Part shown: positions 22,565 to 30,719 of the stretch, piece by piece
Position numbering within the stretch: the first letter of the stretch is position 1
How the letters are laid out: every line of letters begins with the position of its first letter
From: a virus
IMG/VR virus record: IMGVR_UViG_3300009164_000073
Span: 1-62,930 of that record
Strand: one strand, 5' to 3'
DNA length: 62,930 bases
Made by a program: the position numbers and the translations under genes
Notes under the pieces: generated by a model
What the model was told of the DNA's origin: nothing
Database searches by the model: none
What the model saw: the letters and a program-made list of their open reading frames with translations, nothing else

Positions 22565-23352
22565 TTTAATCCTAGATCCTTACGGATTTTTGTAGCACTA
22601 ATATCGGTAACTGATTCGTCAAAGGTTTCTTCGCCGCTAGTGTAACCCACTCCACGACCCCAACCAATATGTATAATGTTAGGAACTAGCATAATATCGT
22701 ATTGCCCTTGATATAGAGGATCTAGATCACGTTTAATAAAACGCACAACGTCAACGAAATTAAACGGATTACTGTCTTGCCAACCTTGTACATCGCGTAC
22801 TTGGATAATAACTTGTCCGGTCTTGGTCAGCAGCCTTTCAAACAATGCACGATGACCATCGTGCCAAGGTTGCCAACGTCCTAGCATCTGTACAGTTTCT
22901 TTACGATTATCCCAACGTGGACGTCTGCGATTGTCTACAATATGATCAGCAACGAAGTCTGACCATTTGTCGGCATTCTGTTCTGTGATGCGGAAGTCAT
23001 AGATCTCCGGTTCAATAAACATCTTGTTAGTATCTGCGTAACGCCCTTCACGGATAGTATCCATCCAGACAGTCCAATCTGCTTTAAAGTTGTGACGCAT
23101 TTCGACTAGTGGTGCAACAAAGTCACAGAGTGCATAATCAGTACCACAGGTTTCTGCTAGATCATACATACGCTTACTTTGTCGTATGCGACCTTGCTCA
23201 CTGAAATCCCAATCGTCAAACTGCTTACGTACTTCGTCAGCGTTGAACCACGTAACTGTTTTCCCAGCATCTTCTAGTAGGCGTAGGAGTTTTTCTGCTA
23301 AGGTAGTTTTACCTGATCCAGGCAATCCCATAATTAAAATTCGTTGTGTCAT
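22561..23352 (-). CDS. APS-kinase-like/nucleotidyltransferase fusion (263 aa)
   Basis: The N-terminal half is a P-loop kinase of adenylylsulfate kinase type: Walker A GLPGSGKTT (9-17), then WFNADEVR as in CysC (NGDxLR), making PAPS from APS and ATP. The C-terminal half (about 152-263) has GRWQPWHDGH (158-167) and ISATKIR near the end, the HxGH and ISSTxxR motifs of adenylyltransferases (NMNAT, ATP-sulfurylase superfamily). The fusion could couple APS formation and phosphorylation, or act on another nucleotide. Overlaps neighbours by four bases on each side. Confidence 0.75.
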   Translation of the reverse strand: MTQRILIMGLPGSGKTTLAEKLLRLLEDAGKTVTWFNADEVRKQFDDWDFSEQGRIRQSKRMYDLAETCGTDYALCDFVAPLVEMRHNFKADWTVWMDTIREGRYADTNKMFIEPEIYDFRITEQNADKWSDFVADHIVDNRRRPRWDNRKETVQMLGRWQPWHDGHRALFERLLTKTGQVIIQVRDVQGWQDSNPFNFVDVVRFIKRDLDPLYQGQYDIMLVPNIIHIGWGRGVGYTSGEETFDESVTDISATKIRKDLGLK

Positions 23353-23942
23353 TTTTTCTTTCCTATAATCATATATCTATTGTAGAGAGGCAGCGACAGT
23401 TCGCCTTTCCAAAGTACATTTAAATTACTCTGATCTACAAATTCTCCCAAGCCTTGAACTATTCTTATATGCTCTGGTATATCGTAGTTATTACTCTGTA
23501 ATACAATTAGACTGTCTTTAGATATTCCGTTCAGCCACTGATCGTATTGCTCTTGTGTAATATGTTCACAGCTTGTGTTAATTATCACATCTGCCATAGT
23601 TGGGATCGTACACATATCGTGTGTAACCGCATTGAATTTTCCGGAAATTTCTTCTAGCTTGTTAATAGTGTTTGCTATCGTTTCACAGGAAGGATCGAGG
23701 TCCACACTGCGAATATGGCTTACGTATATGTCTGATTGGAATAGTAAACTGGCTAGCACCCCATTCCAACCGCCGTGTATATCTATGCTGACAACTTTAT
23801 TAACGTGTTTTCTTAAATTTGTTATCAACCAAATTTTAGACTTGATCTGCCCTTTCCAGAAACTTTCAAGTGTACGTTTAGGATCATCGCTGTCACGAAT
23901 AGCATCCATCCAAAATAAAACGTGATTTATATCAACCTGCAT
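23349..23942 (-). CDS. SAM-dependent methyltransferase-like protein (197 aa)
   Basis: Rossmann-type class I methyltransferase features: motif I VVSIDIHGGWNGVLAS (50-65), motif II acidic residue D81 in SVDLDPS, and a motif IV-like ADVIINTSCEHI. The glycine loop is atypical (HGGWNG), yet the layout fits. Overlaps the genes on both sides by 4 and 16 bases in the six-gene minus operon. Substrate unknown. Confidence 0.65.
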   Translation of the reverse strand: MQVDINHVLFWMDAIRDSDDPKRTLESFWKGQIKSKIWLITNLRKHVNKVVSIDIHGGWNGVLASLLFQSDIYVSHIRSVDLDPSCETIANTINKLEEISGKFNAVTHDMCTIPTMADVIINTSCEHITQEQYDQWLNGISKDSLIVLQSNNYDIPEHIRIVQGLGEFVDQSNLNVLWKGELSLPLYNRYMIIGKKK

Positions 23943-24520
23943 AATTCCTCCGCATACACTTTATGACATTCTAGTCCTGGATGATTATCATCAAGAGCCA
24001 ATGGATATTTACTCGCATAATCTCTAATATACACAGGTAAGTGTGGTACTGTTATTCCAGCCATTGTTAACAGATGAGTATGTTTAATTCCTGGAACGAG
24101 ATTATGTATTCCTTTTCTAATTAAATTCGAATGGCTAATGTACAGTTTAGTCTGCATCGTTGCATCATACTCTGAATGATATTTCTTATAATAGTCTTCG
24201 TTATCCATCCAGGGTCCAATATCTTTAATCGTATTCTGATCTGTTAGCACACAGTTTCTATCAGGGCTCGCCCATAGGACAAATACAATATCCGATTCAC
24301 GAAAGCTGAAATTGATCAAAGTATGCCAGATGCGTTTGTTGCTTGATCCTGGCTCGGAAAGATTAACACACTCTCTTCCCAGCTTTTCGGCAAGTAGCTG
24401 AGGCCAGGCAAAGTAACTGGGTTCTAATCCAGGTTCGGTTGGTGGCACGTGACAGTCCGGTAACCCGTGACCGTAAGTTAGTGAACACCCAAATGCTATC
24501 AGTCTAGAGGAATTGCTCAT
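23927..24520 (-). CDS. SGNH/GDSL-family hydrolase (197 aa)
   Basis: Block I FGCSLTYGHGL (nucleophile S13), block II NLSEPGSSNKRI, and C-terminal DDNHPGLECH with the Asp/His of the triad. Likely an esterase acting on a glycan, lipid or ester group of the island product. Overlaps the genes on both sides by 16-17 bases. Second SGNH gene of the island (other at 11914), with only motif-level similarity. Confidence 0.7.
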   Translation of the reverse strand: MSNSSRLIAFGCSLTYGHGLPDCHVPPTEPGLEPSYFAWPQLLAEKLGRECVNLSEPGSSNKRIWHTLINFSFRESDIVFVLWASPDRNCVLTDQNTIKDIGPWMDNEDYYKKYHSEYDATMQTKLYISHSNLIRKGIHNLVPGIKHTHLLTMAGITVPHLPVYIRDYASKYPLALDDNHPGLECHKVYAEELCRLI

Positions 24521-25487
24521 TTAATCTGTCAAATGATCCGCAGTTCTTTGAACACTCGATCAGTCCTGTGGTATTCCAACAACCGGATATTTTATTAAAA
24601 AATCCCGATGTAAAAATTTCTTTCAGTGTCTGTTCTTTGAGGCTGGGGAATTCACCTACCTTAGACATATATTCAATCCTGCTGTCCTGCTTAGGAACAG
24701 TCCATTCCATATCTAGCCAGCAGCAGGGAGATACGATGCCAGACGCACTAACATAAATTTGTTCTGCTCGCTGTGCTTTACAAGTTATGATAGGTGTAAC
24801 TTCTTCAATGGCTGATTTTATACGAGGTACCATTTCGATACTTTTTGAAGTTGGCTTTAATGTATAAAGCTGTTTACCATTATCATCTAGCACAGGAAAT
24901 TCAGGATCTCGAAATCTACTTGTATGCTTACTAGAAAAATCTGCAAAACCTAATTGGTCACTTAACGCTCTACATTCTTTAACCTGATGTTCATTGTGTT
25001 CGAATATTAACATATCCCAACGAGCCCATCCACCGGCATTGATAAATGCTGCGGCATTTTCGATAATCTTATGCCAATCTGTACCAATGCGATATAAGTG
25101 ATGAGTGTCTTCTAATCCATCAATGCCGAATATAACTTTAACTTCTAATTCTGCTAGTCGCTCCCACCAAGCTAAATCTCTTGCGCTGCCGTTGGTGTGC
25201 ATATGAAGTATGATATCAGGGCTAATTGATCTTAAATATTCAAATATTTTTAAAGTATCTTTGGCAATGATCGGGTCGCCTAGATTACCACACATATTCA
25301 CGTGTTCTAGTCGTGAACAAAAATCAGCATCGAACCAACTCTTAAATTGTGCCAGTGTTATTTCGTCTAAGGTAATAAACGGGTTCATTGGTCCGCCGTT
25401 GAATCGACGAGGACACATTGGACACCGTGCTTGGCACTTAGAAGTAACTTCTAGATGTATTGATTTTATATCTTCATAATTATACAT
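24504..25487 (-). CDS. Radical SAM/SPASM-type enzyme (327 aa)
   Basis: CQARCPMC (C18, C22, C25), NMCGNLGDPIIA in place of the GGEP region, and C-terminal Cys residues (TCKAQ, SPCCWLD, ECSKNCGS) fitting a SPASM auxiliary-cluster domain. Relative of the 20785 protein (both have a FGIDGLEDT/FAIDGLRDT segment and HNEHQV/HNQHQV). Overlaps the upstream radical SAM gene by eight bases. Substrate unknown. Confidence 0.85.
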   Translation of the reverse strand: MYNYEDIKSIHLEVTSKCQARCPMCPRRFNGGPMNPFITLDEITLAQFKSWFDADFCSRLEHVNMCGNLGDPIIAKDTLKIFEYLRSISPDIILHMHTNGSARDLAWWERLAELEVKVIFGIDGLEDTHHLYRIGTDWHKIIENAAAFINAGGWARWDMLIFEHNEHQVKECRALSDQLGFADFSSKHTSRFRDPEFPVLDDNGKQLYTLKPTSKSIEMVPRIKSAIEEVTPIITCKAQRAEQIYVSASGIVSPCCWLDMEWTVPKQDSRIEYMSKVGEFPSLKEQTLKEIFTSGFFNKISGCWNTTGLIECSKNCGSFDRLNEQFL

Positions 25488-26463
25488 TTTTTATCTTTGG
25501 TATTTTTGAGTCTGCCGAGCTCACACAGCTAGGAGTGATACAGAGCTGCGGGGCCTTGAATAACTCAAAGTTTTCCAAAGTTCCTAATGGTTGGTCGTGA
25601 CAGCTATATGACCGTTTAACTTCGTTACCTCTTATTATAACACTTTGAAAGCCACTATTGCAACTCCAATCTTTAAACTTATTAAATCCAAAAGCATTAA
25701 ATCTTTCTGCCTGGTCAAACAGATGTTCTTGGTTATCTATATCATATAACGCAATCTGATAAACTTCCTCACCGTTAGAACGTTGTGGAAACCCAGTCTG
25801 CATCTTGTTGATCATATCTTCAGTATACCCATCGACTACCGTGCTGGCGGTAGGATCACTCTGTGGTTTGAGTGTTACATTAATTCCACGCTGATGGAAC
25901 CTTTCCATACGAGCATACAGCTCGTCAAACTTCTCAGGCACCATTACTTGATTGATTGTAACGTGTACTAGCTCGTACTGTAACTGTAAACACTTGTCGC
26001 CAAACTCTTGCTCCCTAGCAAACTCATCGTGAAAGCTGGCTGTGATACTTCTTCGCTGTAACAGAGCTGTGGCATCACACCACGATTTCCACCATTTTGA
26101 GCCCGGGGATAAATTGGTAGTCATATGAATACTTTGATACCTAGATTCTTTTTCATCTAGGTGCCTAATTAATTCAATTAAATCTTTGTAGGCTGTAGGT
26201 TCGCCACCACTGAAGCTCCAATGGAATTCTGTAAATCCGTTTTCACGAGCCTGTCTTTTGATTTGATCTACTGTTCTTTTGTAGACCACTAACGACTGGT
26301 GGTCAACTTTGTCACTGCGAGCATAGGGCCAACAGTAGGAGCAGTTGTAGTTACAGAAGCGACCTAATATCCAACTTATAGAAAAACGAGGATTGTCTAG
26401 CATAGTACGTTGACCAAAACGCACAATATGTTCAAATGGTATTGTTTGAAAATTGGTTATCAT
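25480..26463 (-). CDS. Radical SAM enzyme (327 aa)
   Basis: CNYNCSYC (C37, C41, C44), SFSGGEPTAY, and C-terminal Cys residues (WSCNSGFQS, YSCHDQ, CITPSCVSS). Belongs with the 15407 and 16296 proteins. First gene of the six-gene minus operon that ends with DUF2061. A late box GTTAAATA lies ten bases upstream. Substrate unknown. Confidence 0.85.
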   Translation of the reverse strand: MITNFQTIPFEHIVRFGQRTMLDNPRFSISWILGRFCNYNCSYCWPYARSDKVDHQSLVVYKRTVDQIKRQARENGFTEFHWSFSGGEPTAYKDLIELIRHLDEKESRYQSIHMTTNLSPGSKWWKSWCDATALLQRRSITASFHDEFAREQEFGDKCLQLQYELVHVTINQVMVPEKFDELYARMERFHQRGINVTLKPQSDPTASTVVDGYTEDMINKMQTGFPQRSNGEEVYQIALYDIDNQEHLFDQAERFNAFGFNKFKDWSCNSGFQSVIIRGNEVKRSYSCHDQPLGTLENFELFKAPQLCITPSCVSSADSKIPKIKNV

Positions 26464-26473
26464 AAAGTGCTAA

Positions 26474-26481
26474 TATTTAAC
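26474..26481 (-). promoter_or_regulatory. Late promoter box GTTAAATA (minus strand)
   Basis: Ten bases upstream of the ATG at 26463; would transcribe the six overlapping genes down to 22388. The same octamer precedes phoH (59878). Confidence 0.65.
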
Positions 26482-26526
26482 CTATATGGGGTTGTATTCC
26501 TACAAACAAGAGTATATACTATACTT

Positions 26527-26638
26527 GTGGTCGTTAGTGGAATACGGTAGACCTCCGGCTCGTTGGGAAACGATGCTTGGGAATTGGGCAACGTCCTAGA
26601 CAACGCCTTTGCAGGTTCGAATCCTGCCGACCACACCA
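26527..26638 (+). tRNA. Atypical tRNA with expanded central region
   Basis: Acceptor GTGGTCG/CGACCAC pairs fully, the T-arm GCAGG-TTCGAAT-CCTGC is perfect, CCA is encoded (26636-26638), and the 5' part has a Leu-like D-arm (TGGAATACGGTAGACCT). The middle is about 25 bases too long and gives no standard anticodon arm: one hairpin has a GGGA loop (CGTT/AACG) and another a seven-base loop GGGAATT without U33. Could be a large-variable-arm tRNA, one with an insertion, or a pseudo-tRNA. The anticodon cannot be assigned. Confidence 0.55.
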
Positions 26639-26681
26639 ATTACTATCATAAGTAAAGACACATAACCTAAGGAAAACAATT

Positions 26682-26870
26682 ATGTCAACAGTAGAACAAT
26701 TAAAAGCAGACTTCGAAACATTCTTATCAGAGGACGCAAAATTCACAGCAGGTAATGGTGCCGCTGGTACCCGTGCTCGTAAGGCATTGCAAGAAGTTGC
26801 CAAAGGTGTTAAGGCTCGCCGCAATGAAATTACAGAAGAAAAGAACGCTCGTAAAGAAGCCAAGGCCTAA
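26682..26870 (+). CDS. Histone H1-like (Hc1-type) small protein (62 aa)
   Basis: Short Ala/Lys/Arg/Glu-rich helix with AAGTRARKALQEV, the hallmark of the Hc1-like proteins found in many T4-type marine phages. Likely binds DNA or another phage component; the exact role is unknown. AAGGAAAA site upstream. It follows the atypical tRNA directly. Confidence 0.7.
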   Translation: MSTVEQLKADFETFLSEDAKFTAGNGAAGTRARKALQEVAKGVKARRNEITEEKNARKEAKA

Positions 26871-26871
26871 C

Positions 26872-27276
26872 GTGTCATACACTACTACCGGCAATGTAAC
26901 AATCCCTATGGGAGGTACAATAGGTAGCGGTTCTGGTACCACATACACCATCAACACCGGAGCAGGAATCGGTGGAGGTGGTGGCGGTGCCGGTCAAGTT
27001 TTTACTACTACTGGCACAGGATATCAATGGGCACAACCACTCATTAATAATAACGGTTCTAGTATACAGGTAAAAGGTGATGCAGAATTTGACGGCAATG
27101 TTAAAATCAAAGGCCACGATATTGTTAAGCTATTAGAAAAAATGGAAGACCGGTTAGCCATACTAATGGAACCAGATCCGAAGAAGTTAGAAAAATTTCA
27201 GGCACTTAAAAAGGCCTACGACAACTATAAGTTAATGGAGAAACTCTGCATTGACGAAAACGAAGGTAGTAAATAA
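26872..27276 (+). CDS. Gly-rich structural-type protein (134 aa)
   Basis: Start set at a GTG right after the previous stop; the frame is open further upstream inside that gene, and the next ATG is at 26910. The N-terminal half is Gly/Thr-rich (GIGGGGGGAGQ, TGTGYQWAQP), like linker parts of phage fibres. The C-terminal half is a charged helix (KLLEKMEDRLAIL...). Possibly a small virion or adaptor protein. Its TAA overlaps the ATG of thyX. Confidence 0.55.
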   Translation: MSYTTTGNVTIPMGGTIGSGSGTTYTINTGAGIGGGGGGAGQVFTTTGTGYQWAQPLINNNGSSIQVKGDAEFDGNVKIKGHDIVKLLEKMEDRLAILMEPDPKKLEKFQALKKAYDNYKLMEKLCIDENEGSK

Positions 27277-27965
27277 TGAATGTTAAATTGTTATCGTACT
27301 CAAAGCCGTCCGATGAATTCTCAGATATGGGTATTGGAGACGCACAGGAACTCATTGCCTATTGCGCCCGTGTCAGCAATCCAAGCAACCAACTCAACAC
27401 AGAGACGTCTGACAAACTCATCCGATACTTGGTCAAACACCAACACTGGTCACCACTTGAAATGGTCTCCGCCTGTATCGAAATTACCACAACAAGAGAT
27501 ATTGCACGACAGATCCTTAGACATCGCAGTTTCAGCTTCCAAGAATTCAGTCAGCGATATGCTGACCCTACTCAAGACCTGTCGTTTGTACTGCGAGAAG
27601 CACGACTCCAAGACCCAAAAAACAGACAAAACTCAGTCTCTTTGGAACCAACGATTGGCAATGCAATGCTACAAGACCAATGGAGAGACAAACAGCTTGA
27701 ACTCATCAAGCTCGCAAAAGAAACATACGAATGGGCTGTCGGTAAAGGCATAGCTAAGGAACAGGCCCGAGCTGTTTTACCAGAAGGTAATACAGTTAGT
27801 AAACTTTATATGAATGGTACACTACGCTCTTGGGTACACTTCATACAACTGCGTTCAGCCAATGGCACACAACTTGAACATCAAGAAGTTGCCAAGGCCT
27901 GTGCAACTGTCATTGCAACTGTGTTTCCAATGACAACAGAATTTATTTCAGATCAAGGAGAATAA
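27276..27965 (+). CDS. thyX: FAD-dependent thymidylate synthase ThyX (229 aa)
   Basis: Contains the ThyX signature RHR-X7-S (R82, H83, R84 ... S92: RHRSFSFQEFS) and the C-terminal LRSANGTQLEHQEVAK region. It methylates dUMP to dTMP using methylene-tetrahydrofolate and NADPH through FAD, supplying thymidylate for phage DNA replication. The length is normal for the family. Starts by overlapping the upstream stop; the next gene begins one base after its end. Confidence 0.95.
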   Translation: MNVKLLSYSKPSDEFSDMGIGDAQELIAYCARVSNPSNQLNTETSDKLIRYLVKHQHWSPLEMVSACIEITTTRDIARQILRHRSFSFQEFSQRYADPTQDLSFVLREARLQDPKNRQNSVSLEPTIGNAMLQDQWRDKQLELIKLAKETYEWAVGKGIAKEQARAVLPEGNTVSKLYMNGTLRSWVHFIQLRSANGTQLEHQEVAKACATVIATVFPMTTEFISDQGE

Positions 27966-27966
27966 T

Positions 27967-28662
27967 ATGTTTGGTGCAAATTATACAGATGGCGGAATTC
28001 TAAGCTATCGTTCAGCAGAAGAAATTAACAGTGCTATGGGCCGTGTCTACGGACATATGAGTCTTGCTGTTATTGTTTCAATGTTAGTTAGTTACTTTGT
28101 AGGCACAAGTCCAGAGCTACTACAATTCTTTTTTACAGGTGTACTAAAGTGGATTGTGATCTTTGCTCCGCTCGCGGCAATCTTCGGTGTCAGTTATGTG
28201 CTAGGCAACAATCCTAGTAAGGGTGTTGCTCAATTATGCTTACACGGATTTGCGGCTCTAATGGGATTGAGCTTTGCCACAATCTTTGCCATATTCACTA
28301 TGGGATCAATTGTGTCAGCCTTTATGGGTGCAGCAATCTTGTTCGGTACTATGAGCTTCTATGGTTACTTTACTAAACGCAGTCTAGAAAGCCTAGGACA
28401 GTTTATGTTCATTGGATTGATTGCCATTGTTATTGCCAGTATTGTTAATATCTTTATTGGATCTAGTGTAATGGCTATGGTTATTTCAGCGTTGGCTATC
28501 ATTATCTTCCTAGGACTGACTGCCTATGACACACAACAGATCCGTGAAATGGTCAGTGTAGATACCAGTGATGCTGCAGAAGTATCGGGTGCATTAACAT
28601 TGTATATGGACTTTATTAACCTATTCATTAATCTACTGCAACTGTTTGGGGATCGCAAGTAA
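27967..28662 (+). CDS. Bax inhibitor-1/YccA-family membrane protein (231 aa)
   Basis: Around seven membrane helices, with the family features near the end: FLGLTAYDTQQI (conserved Asp in TAYDTQ) and LYMDFINLFINLLQLFG. Bacterial members include YccA, which interferes with FtsH proteolysis, and YbhL; others are pH-sensitive calcium-leak channels. A phage copy could protect phage or host membrane proteins from FtsH (inference). ATG close to an AAGGAG site; the stop overlaps the next start. Confidence 0.9.
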   Translation: MFGANYTDGGILSYRSAEEINSAMGRVYGHMSLAVIVSMLVSYFVGTSPELLQFFFTGVLKWIVIFAPLAAIFGVSYVLGNNPSKGVAQLCLHGFAALMGLSFATIFAIFTMGSIVSAFMGAAILFGTMSFYGYFTKRSLESLGQFMFIGLIAIVIASIVNIFIGSSVMAMVISALAIIIFLGLTAYDTQQIREMVSVDTSDAAEVSGALTLYMDFINLFINLLQLFGDRK

Positions 28663-29045
28663 TGTCCGAAGGTCTTGAAAAATTTTGCAAGAACTACGAA
28701 GTTCGGGTACTGAATGATCAAAAACGTAGAGCACGATACCATCCTGCAAGGTTCTTCACAGACCCGTTCCGTGCAGATATTATTCGTAACGATGTAGTTG
28801 AGTACGAAACCGAAAAGGTCTATACAGTAGAAATACCCGAAGGCAGACTACGGACATTGGTAGAAATGGAACGCAAGTTCTTCAATTATGTTTCTCATCA
28901 CGATCAACCAGTAGACCTATTCCAAACCCTGATGGAAAAAGAGCGAGAAGAAGCTCACTATAGAAATACCAATCAGGCAGTCCAAAAAGCCTATGAGCAG
29001 TACAGCATTATGCTTAATTTGGCAGGGTACCAAAGAAAATTTTAA
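28662..29045 (+). CDS. Uncharacterised helical protein (127 aa)
   Basis: Highly charged, helical protein (KRRARYHPARFF..., ERKFFNYVSHHDQ, EKEREEAHYRN). No membrane segment or catalytic motif recognised. Its ATG overlaps the stop of the Bax-inhibitor-like gene (TAATG). A new early-type promoter begins just after it. Confidence 0.65.
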   Translation: MSEGLEKFCKNYEVRVLNDQKRRARYHPARFFTDPFRADIIRNDVVEYETEKVYTVEIPEGRLRTLVEMERKFFNYVSHHDQPVDLFQTLMEKEREEAHYRNTNQAVQKAYEQYSIMLNLAGYQRKF

Positions 29046-29066
29046 ACGATTCAAAAAAGAATCATA

Positions 29067-29095
29067 TTGACAGGTTTCTAGAAAGATAGTATAAT
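29067..29095 (+). promoter_or_regulatory. Perfect sigma70-type promoter (TTGACA-N17-TATAAT)
   Basis: TTGACA 29067-29072, 17 bases, TATAAT 29090-29095. A short GATTC/GAATC hairpin lies just before it. Drives the unknown-gene cluster from 29131. Confidence 0.88.
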
Positions 29096-29130
29096 TAAAT
29101 TGTTCAGCAGAATAATCTTAAGGAATAAAA

Positions 29131-29961
29131 ATGCGCAGTCATTATTGGACTTGTTCGAAATTTGCAGATTGGCTACGTGGTACCACGAAGCTGAAGTGCG
29201 GCACCAGCGAAGAATGGCACGAATGGGAAGATCGAGCCAAGGCCTCCCACCCTGTTCGTTGGTGGATTGCCGAAGAAGGTTTAGATCACCTTCAAAAATT
29301 TGTTTATTATATTCCGGACAAACTAAATGACATACGCTATTATATTAATAATCGTTGGGTTTCTCGCAGTCATAGTCTTACCGCACATCCTCGAGACATC
29401 AAACCTGGTGATTGGAGTGATGTCGGCAATCGCTTTTTGCCTTGCTTGTTCAATGAGCTTGTGGATTTTGTTGAAATAGAGCAGGCCTGGCACCACTGTA
29501 TGTGGAGTGACGAAGCCAAGACTGAATTCGAAGTGCCTTGGTGGCGCAGTGGTTGGCTACGTTTACGCACTTGGCGAAGTCCAGAAGCAGGTATGCAATA
29601 CCTCAAATGGGCAAGTGGTCTGACTAATGCAGAATTCTTAGACGAGGATAAGAAGCACGAAGCAGTACCAACTTATCAAGCTAAAGCTGCTAAAGAAATT
29701 ATCGAGCTTTATACTTGGTGGACTGTTACCTATCGTAATCGCCCAGACCCATACGAAGCAAGTGGTTGGAGTGCGGCCTGCGAAGCAAGTCGTATTGCCA
29801 ACGGTGGCCGACTAAGTTTCAGCGGTGAGAAAGATCCAGTGCTTAAAAAGGCCAGCGACAAGGCGCATAAGCTACTTCAGAAGATGGAAAAAGATTATGC
29901 AGACGAAGAAGAAAAGATGATGATTCGTCTTATTAAGATCCGTGAGAGCCTATGGACCTAA
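29131..29961 (+). CDS. Conserved phage protein of unknown function (276 aa)
   Basis: Trp-rich (more than 20 Trp) soluble protein starting MRSHYWTCSKFADWLRG, a form I associate with an uncharacterised family widespread in tailed phages. No catalytic motif is evident. AAGGAAT site before the ATG. First gene of an early unit whose genes overlap by a few bases each. Confidence 0.75.
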   Translation: MRSHYWTCSKFADWLRGTTKLKCGTSEEWHEWEDRAKASHPVRWWIAEEGLDHLQKFVYYIPDKLNDIRYYINNRWVSRSHSLTAHPRDIKPGDWSDVGNRFLPCLFNELVDFVEIEQAWHHCMWSDEAKTEFEVPWWRSGWLRLRTWRSPEAGMQYLKWASGLTNAEFLDEDKKHEAVPTYQAKAAKEIIELYTWWTVTYRNRPDPYEASGWSAACEASRIANGGRLSFSGEKDPVLKKASDKAHKLLQKMEKDYADEEEKMMIRLIKIRESLWT

Positions 29962-30131
29962 CTCCAGAAAAGCAGTCCGAATTCCGCTTGTGGGTGCATC
30001 AACTTTGGATAGAAAATATCGAAGAGCACTTGACATACGGCGAAGAACCGTATAAAATAAACGAATACTGGAACAAATATAAGTACTGGCTTAAAAGAGA
30101 ATATAAACATCAAAAGGCAAATAATGACTGA
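29952..30131 (+). CDS. Small Trp/Tyr-rich protein (59 aa)
   Basis: ATG lies inside the end of the previous gene (ten-base overlap) and its TGA lies inside the next gene. Charged helix with several Trp and Tyr (EYWNKYKYWLKREY). Not a known family. The tight overlaps on both sides support it. A promoter for the next gene is embedded in it. Confidence 0.55.
   Translation: MDLTPEKQSEFRLWVHQLWIENIEEHLTYGEEPYKINEYWNKYKYWLKREYKHQKANND
30030..30058 (+). promoter_or_regulatory. Probable sigma70-type promoter (TTGACA-N17-TAAAAT)
   Basis: TTGACA 30030-30035, 17 bases, TAAAAT 30053-30058, inside the 59-aa gene. One mismatch in the -10 box. Would serve 30124 onward. Confidence 0.55.
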
Positions 30132-30345
30132 CGACAAACTTCAAAGGTTGTACAATAACTATCTAGAATTTACAGACCATATGTGTGTAGAGCATTCACC
30201 GATGGAAGTTGCAGCCATTATGATGACACAGGCGTTGAGCCTTTATCGTTCTTCTTTAAACGAAGATGAATACAACAATATGGTCGATATGATCTCTGCG
30301 AGCCGTTCCCAAGTTAAAACTTTTGACAAGCCAGTAATACAATGA
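30124..30345 (+). CDS. Uncharacterised protein (73 aa)
   Basis: Small, mostly helical acidic protein (MTDDKLQRLYNNYLEF..., then AAIMMTQALSLYRSSLNEDEYNNMVDMI). Overlaps the previous gene by eight bases and the next by four (ATGA). No known motif. It resembles regulatory-type small early proteins only in size and context. Confidence 0.6.
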   Translation: MTDDKLQRLYNNYLEFTDHMCVEHSPMEVAAIMMTQALSLYRSSLNEDEYNNMVDMISASRSQVKTFDKPVIQ

Positions 30346-30719
30346 AAACACAAATTCCAGCAGAAGGTATTATGAAAACAAACGACTGGGGAGACAGTAG
30401 AGTCTACCGAATCGCTTGTAACTGCGGCGACGAAAATCACAACCATAATATGTGGGTGGAGGCAGATGACCACGACATTCAGGTAACCATTTATACTACA
30501 GGCAAAACAAATTGGTGGAGTAAAACACGTTGGCATCATATTTGGACATTGTTAACTAAAGGTTATATTGATACCGAATCAAGTGTACACTTGACTAAAC
30601 AACAAGCACTCAATTATGCAGACACGTTAAAGTCTGCTATAAAAGATGTTGAAACATTCCGCAGACCAAAAGAGAATTCTGCGATTATTAGAGAAGCAAA
30701 CGAACAAGACTGTGTATGA
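30342..30719 (+). CDS. Uncharacterised Cys/His-containing protein (125 aa)
   Basis: Contains ACNCGDENHNHNMWVEAD, a Cys-Cys-His-His arrangement that might bind a metal, followed by beta-type segments and a helical C-terminus. No enzyme motif. Starts with ATGA overlap and ends with ATGA overlap, so it is translated within the early unit. An alternative ATG is ten codons in. Confidence 0.6.
   Translation: MKTQIPAEGIMKTNDWGDSRVYRIACNCGDENHNHNMWVEADDHDIQVTIYTTGKTNWWSKTRWHHIWTLLTKGYIDTESSVHLTKQQALNYADTLKSAIKDVETFRRPKENSAIIREANEQDCV

Noticed and set aside
24504-26463. One of the radical SAM proteins as QueE, to join queD in a 7-deazaguanine pathway
   Set aside because: All seven have CX3CX2C; QueE typically has a longer spacing in its cluster motif, and the proteins are not close to queD.
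27280-27753. 157-codon frame overlapping thyX in another frame
   Set aside because: Thr/Ser/Asn-rich shadow of thyX without a ribosome site.
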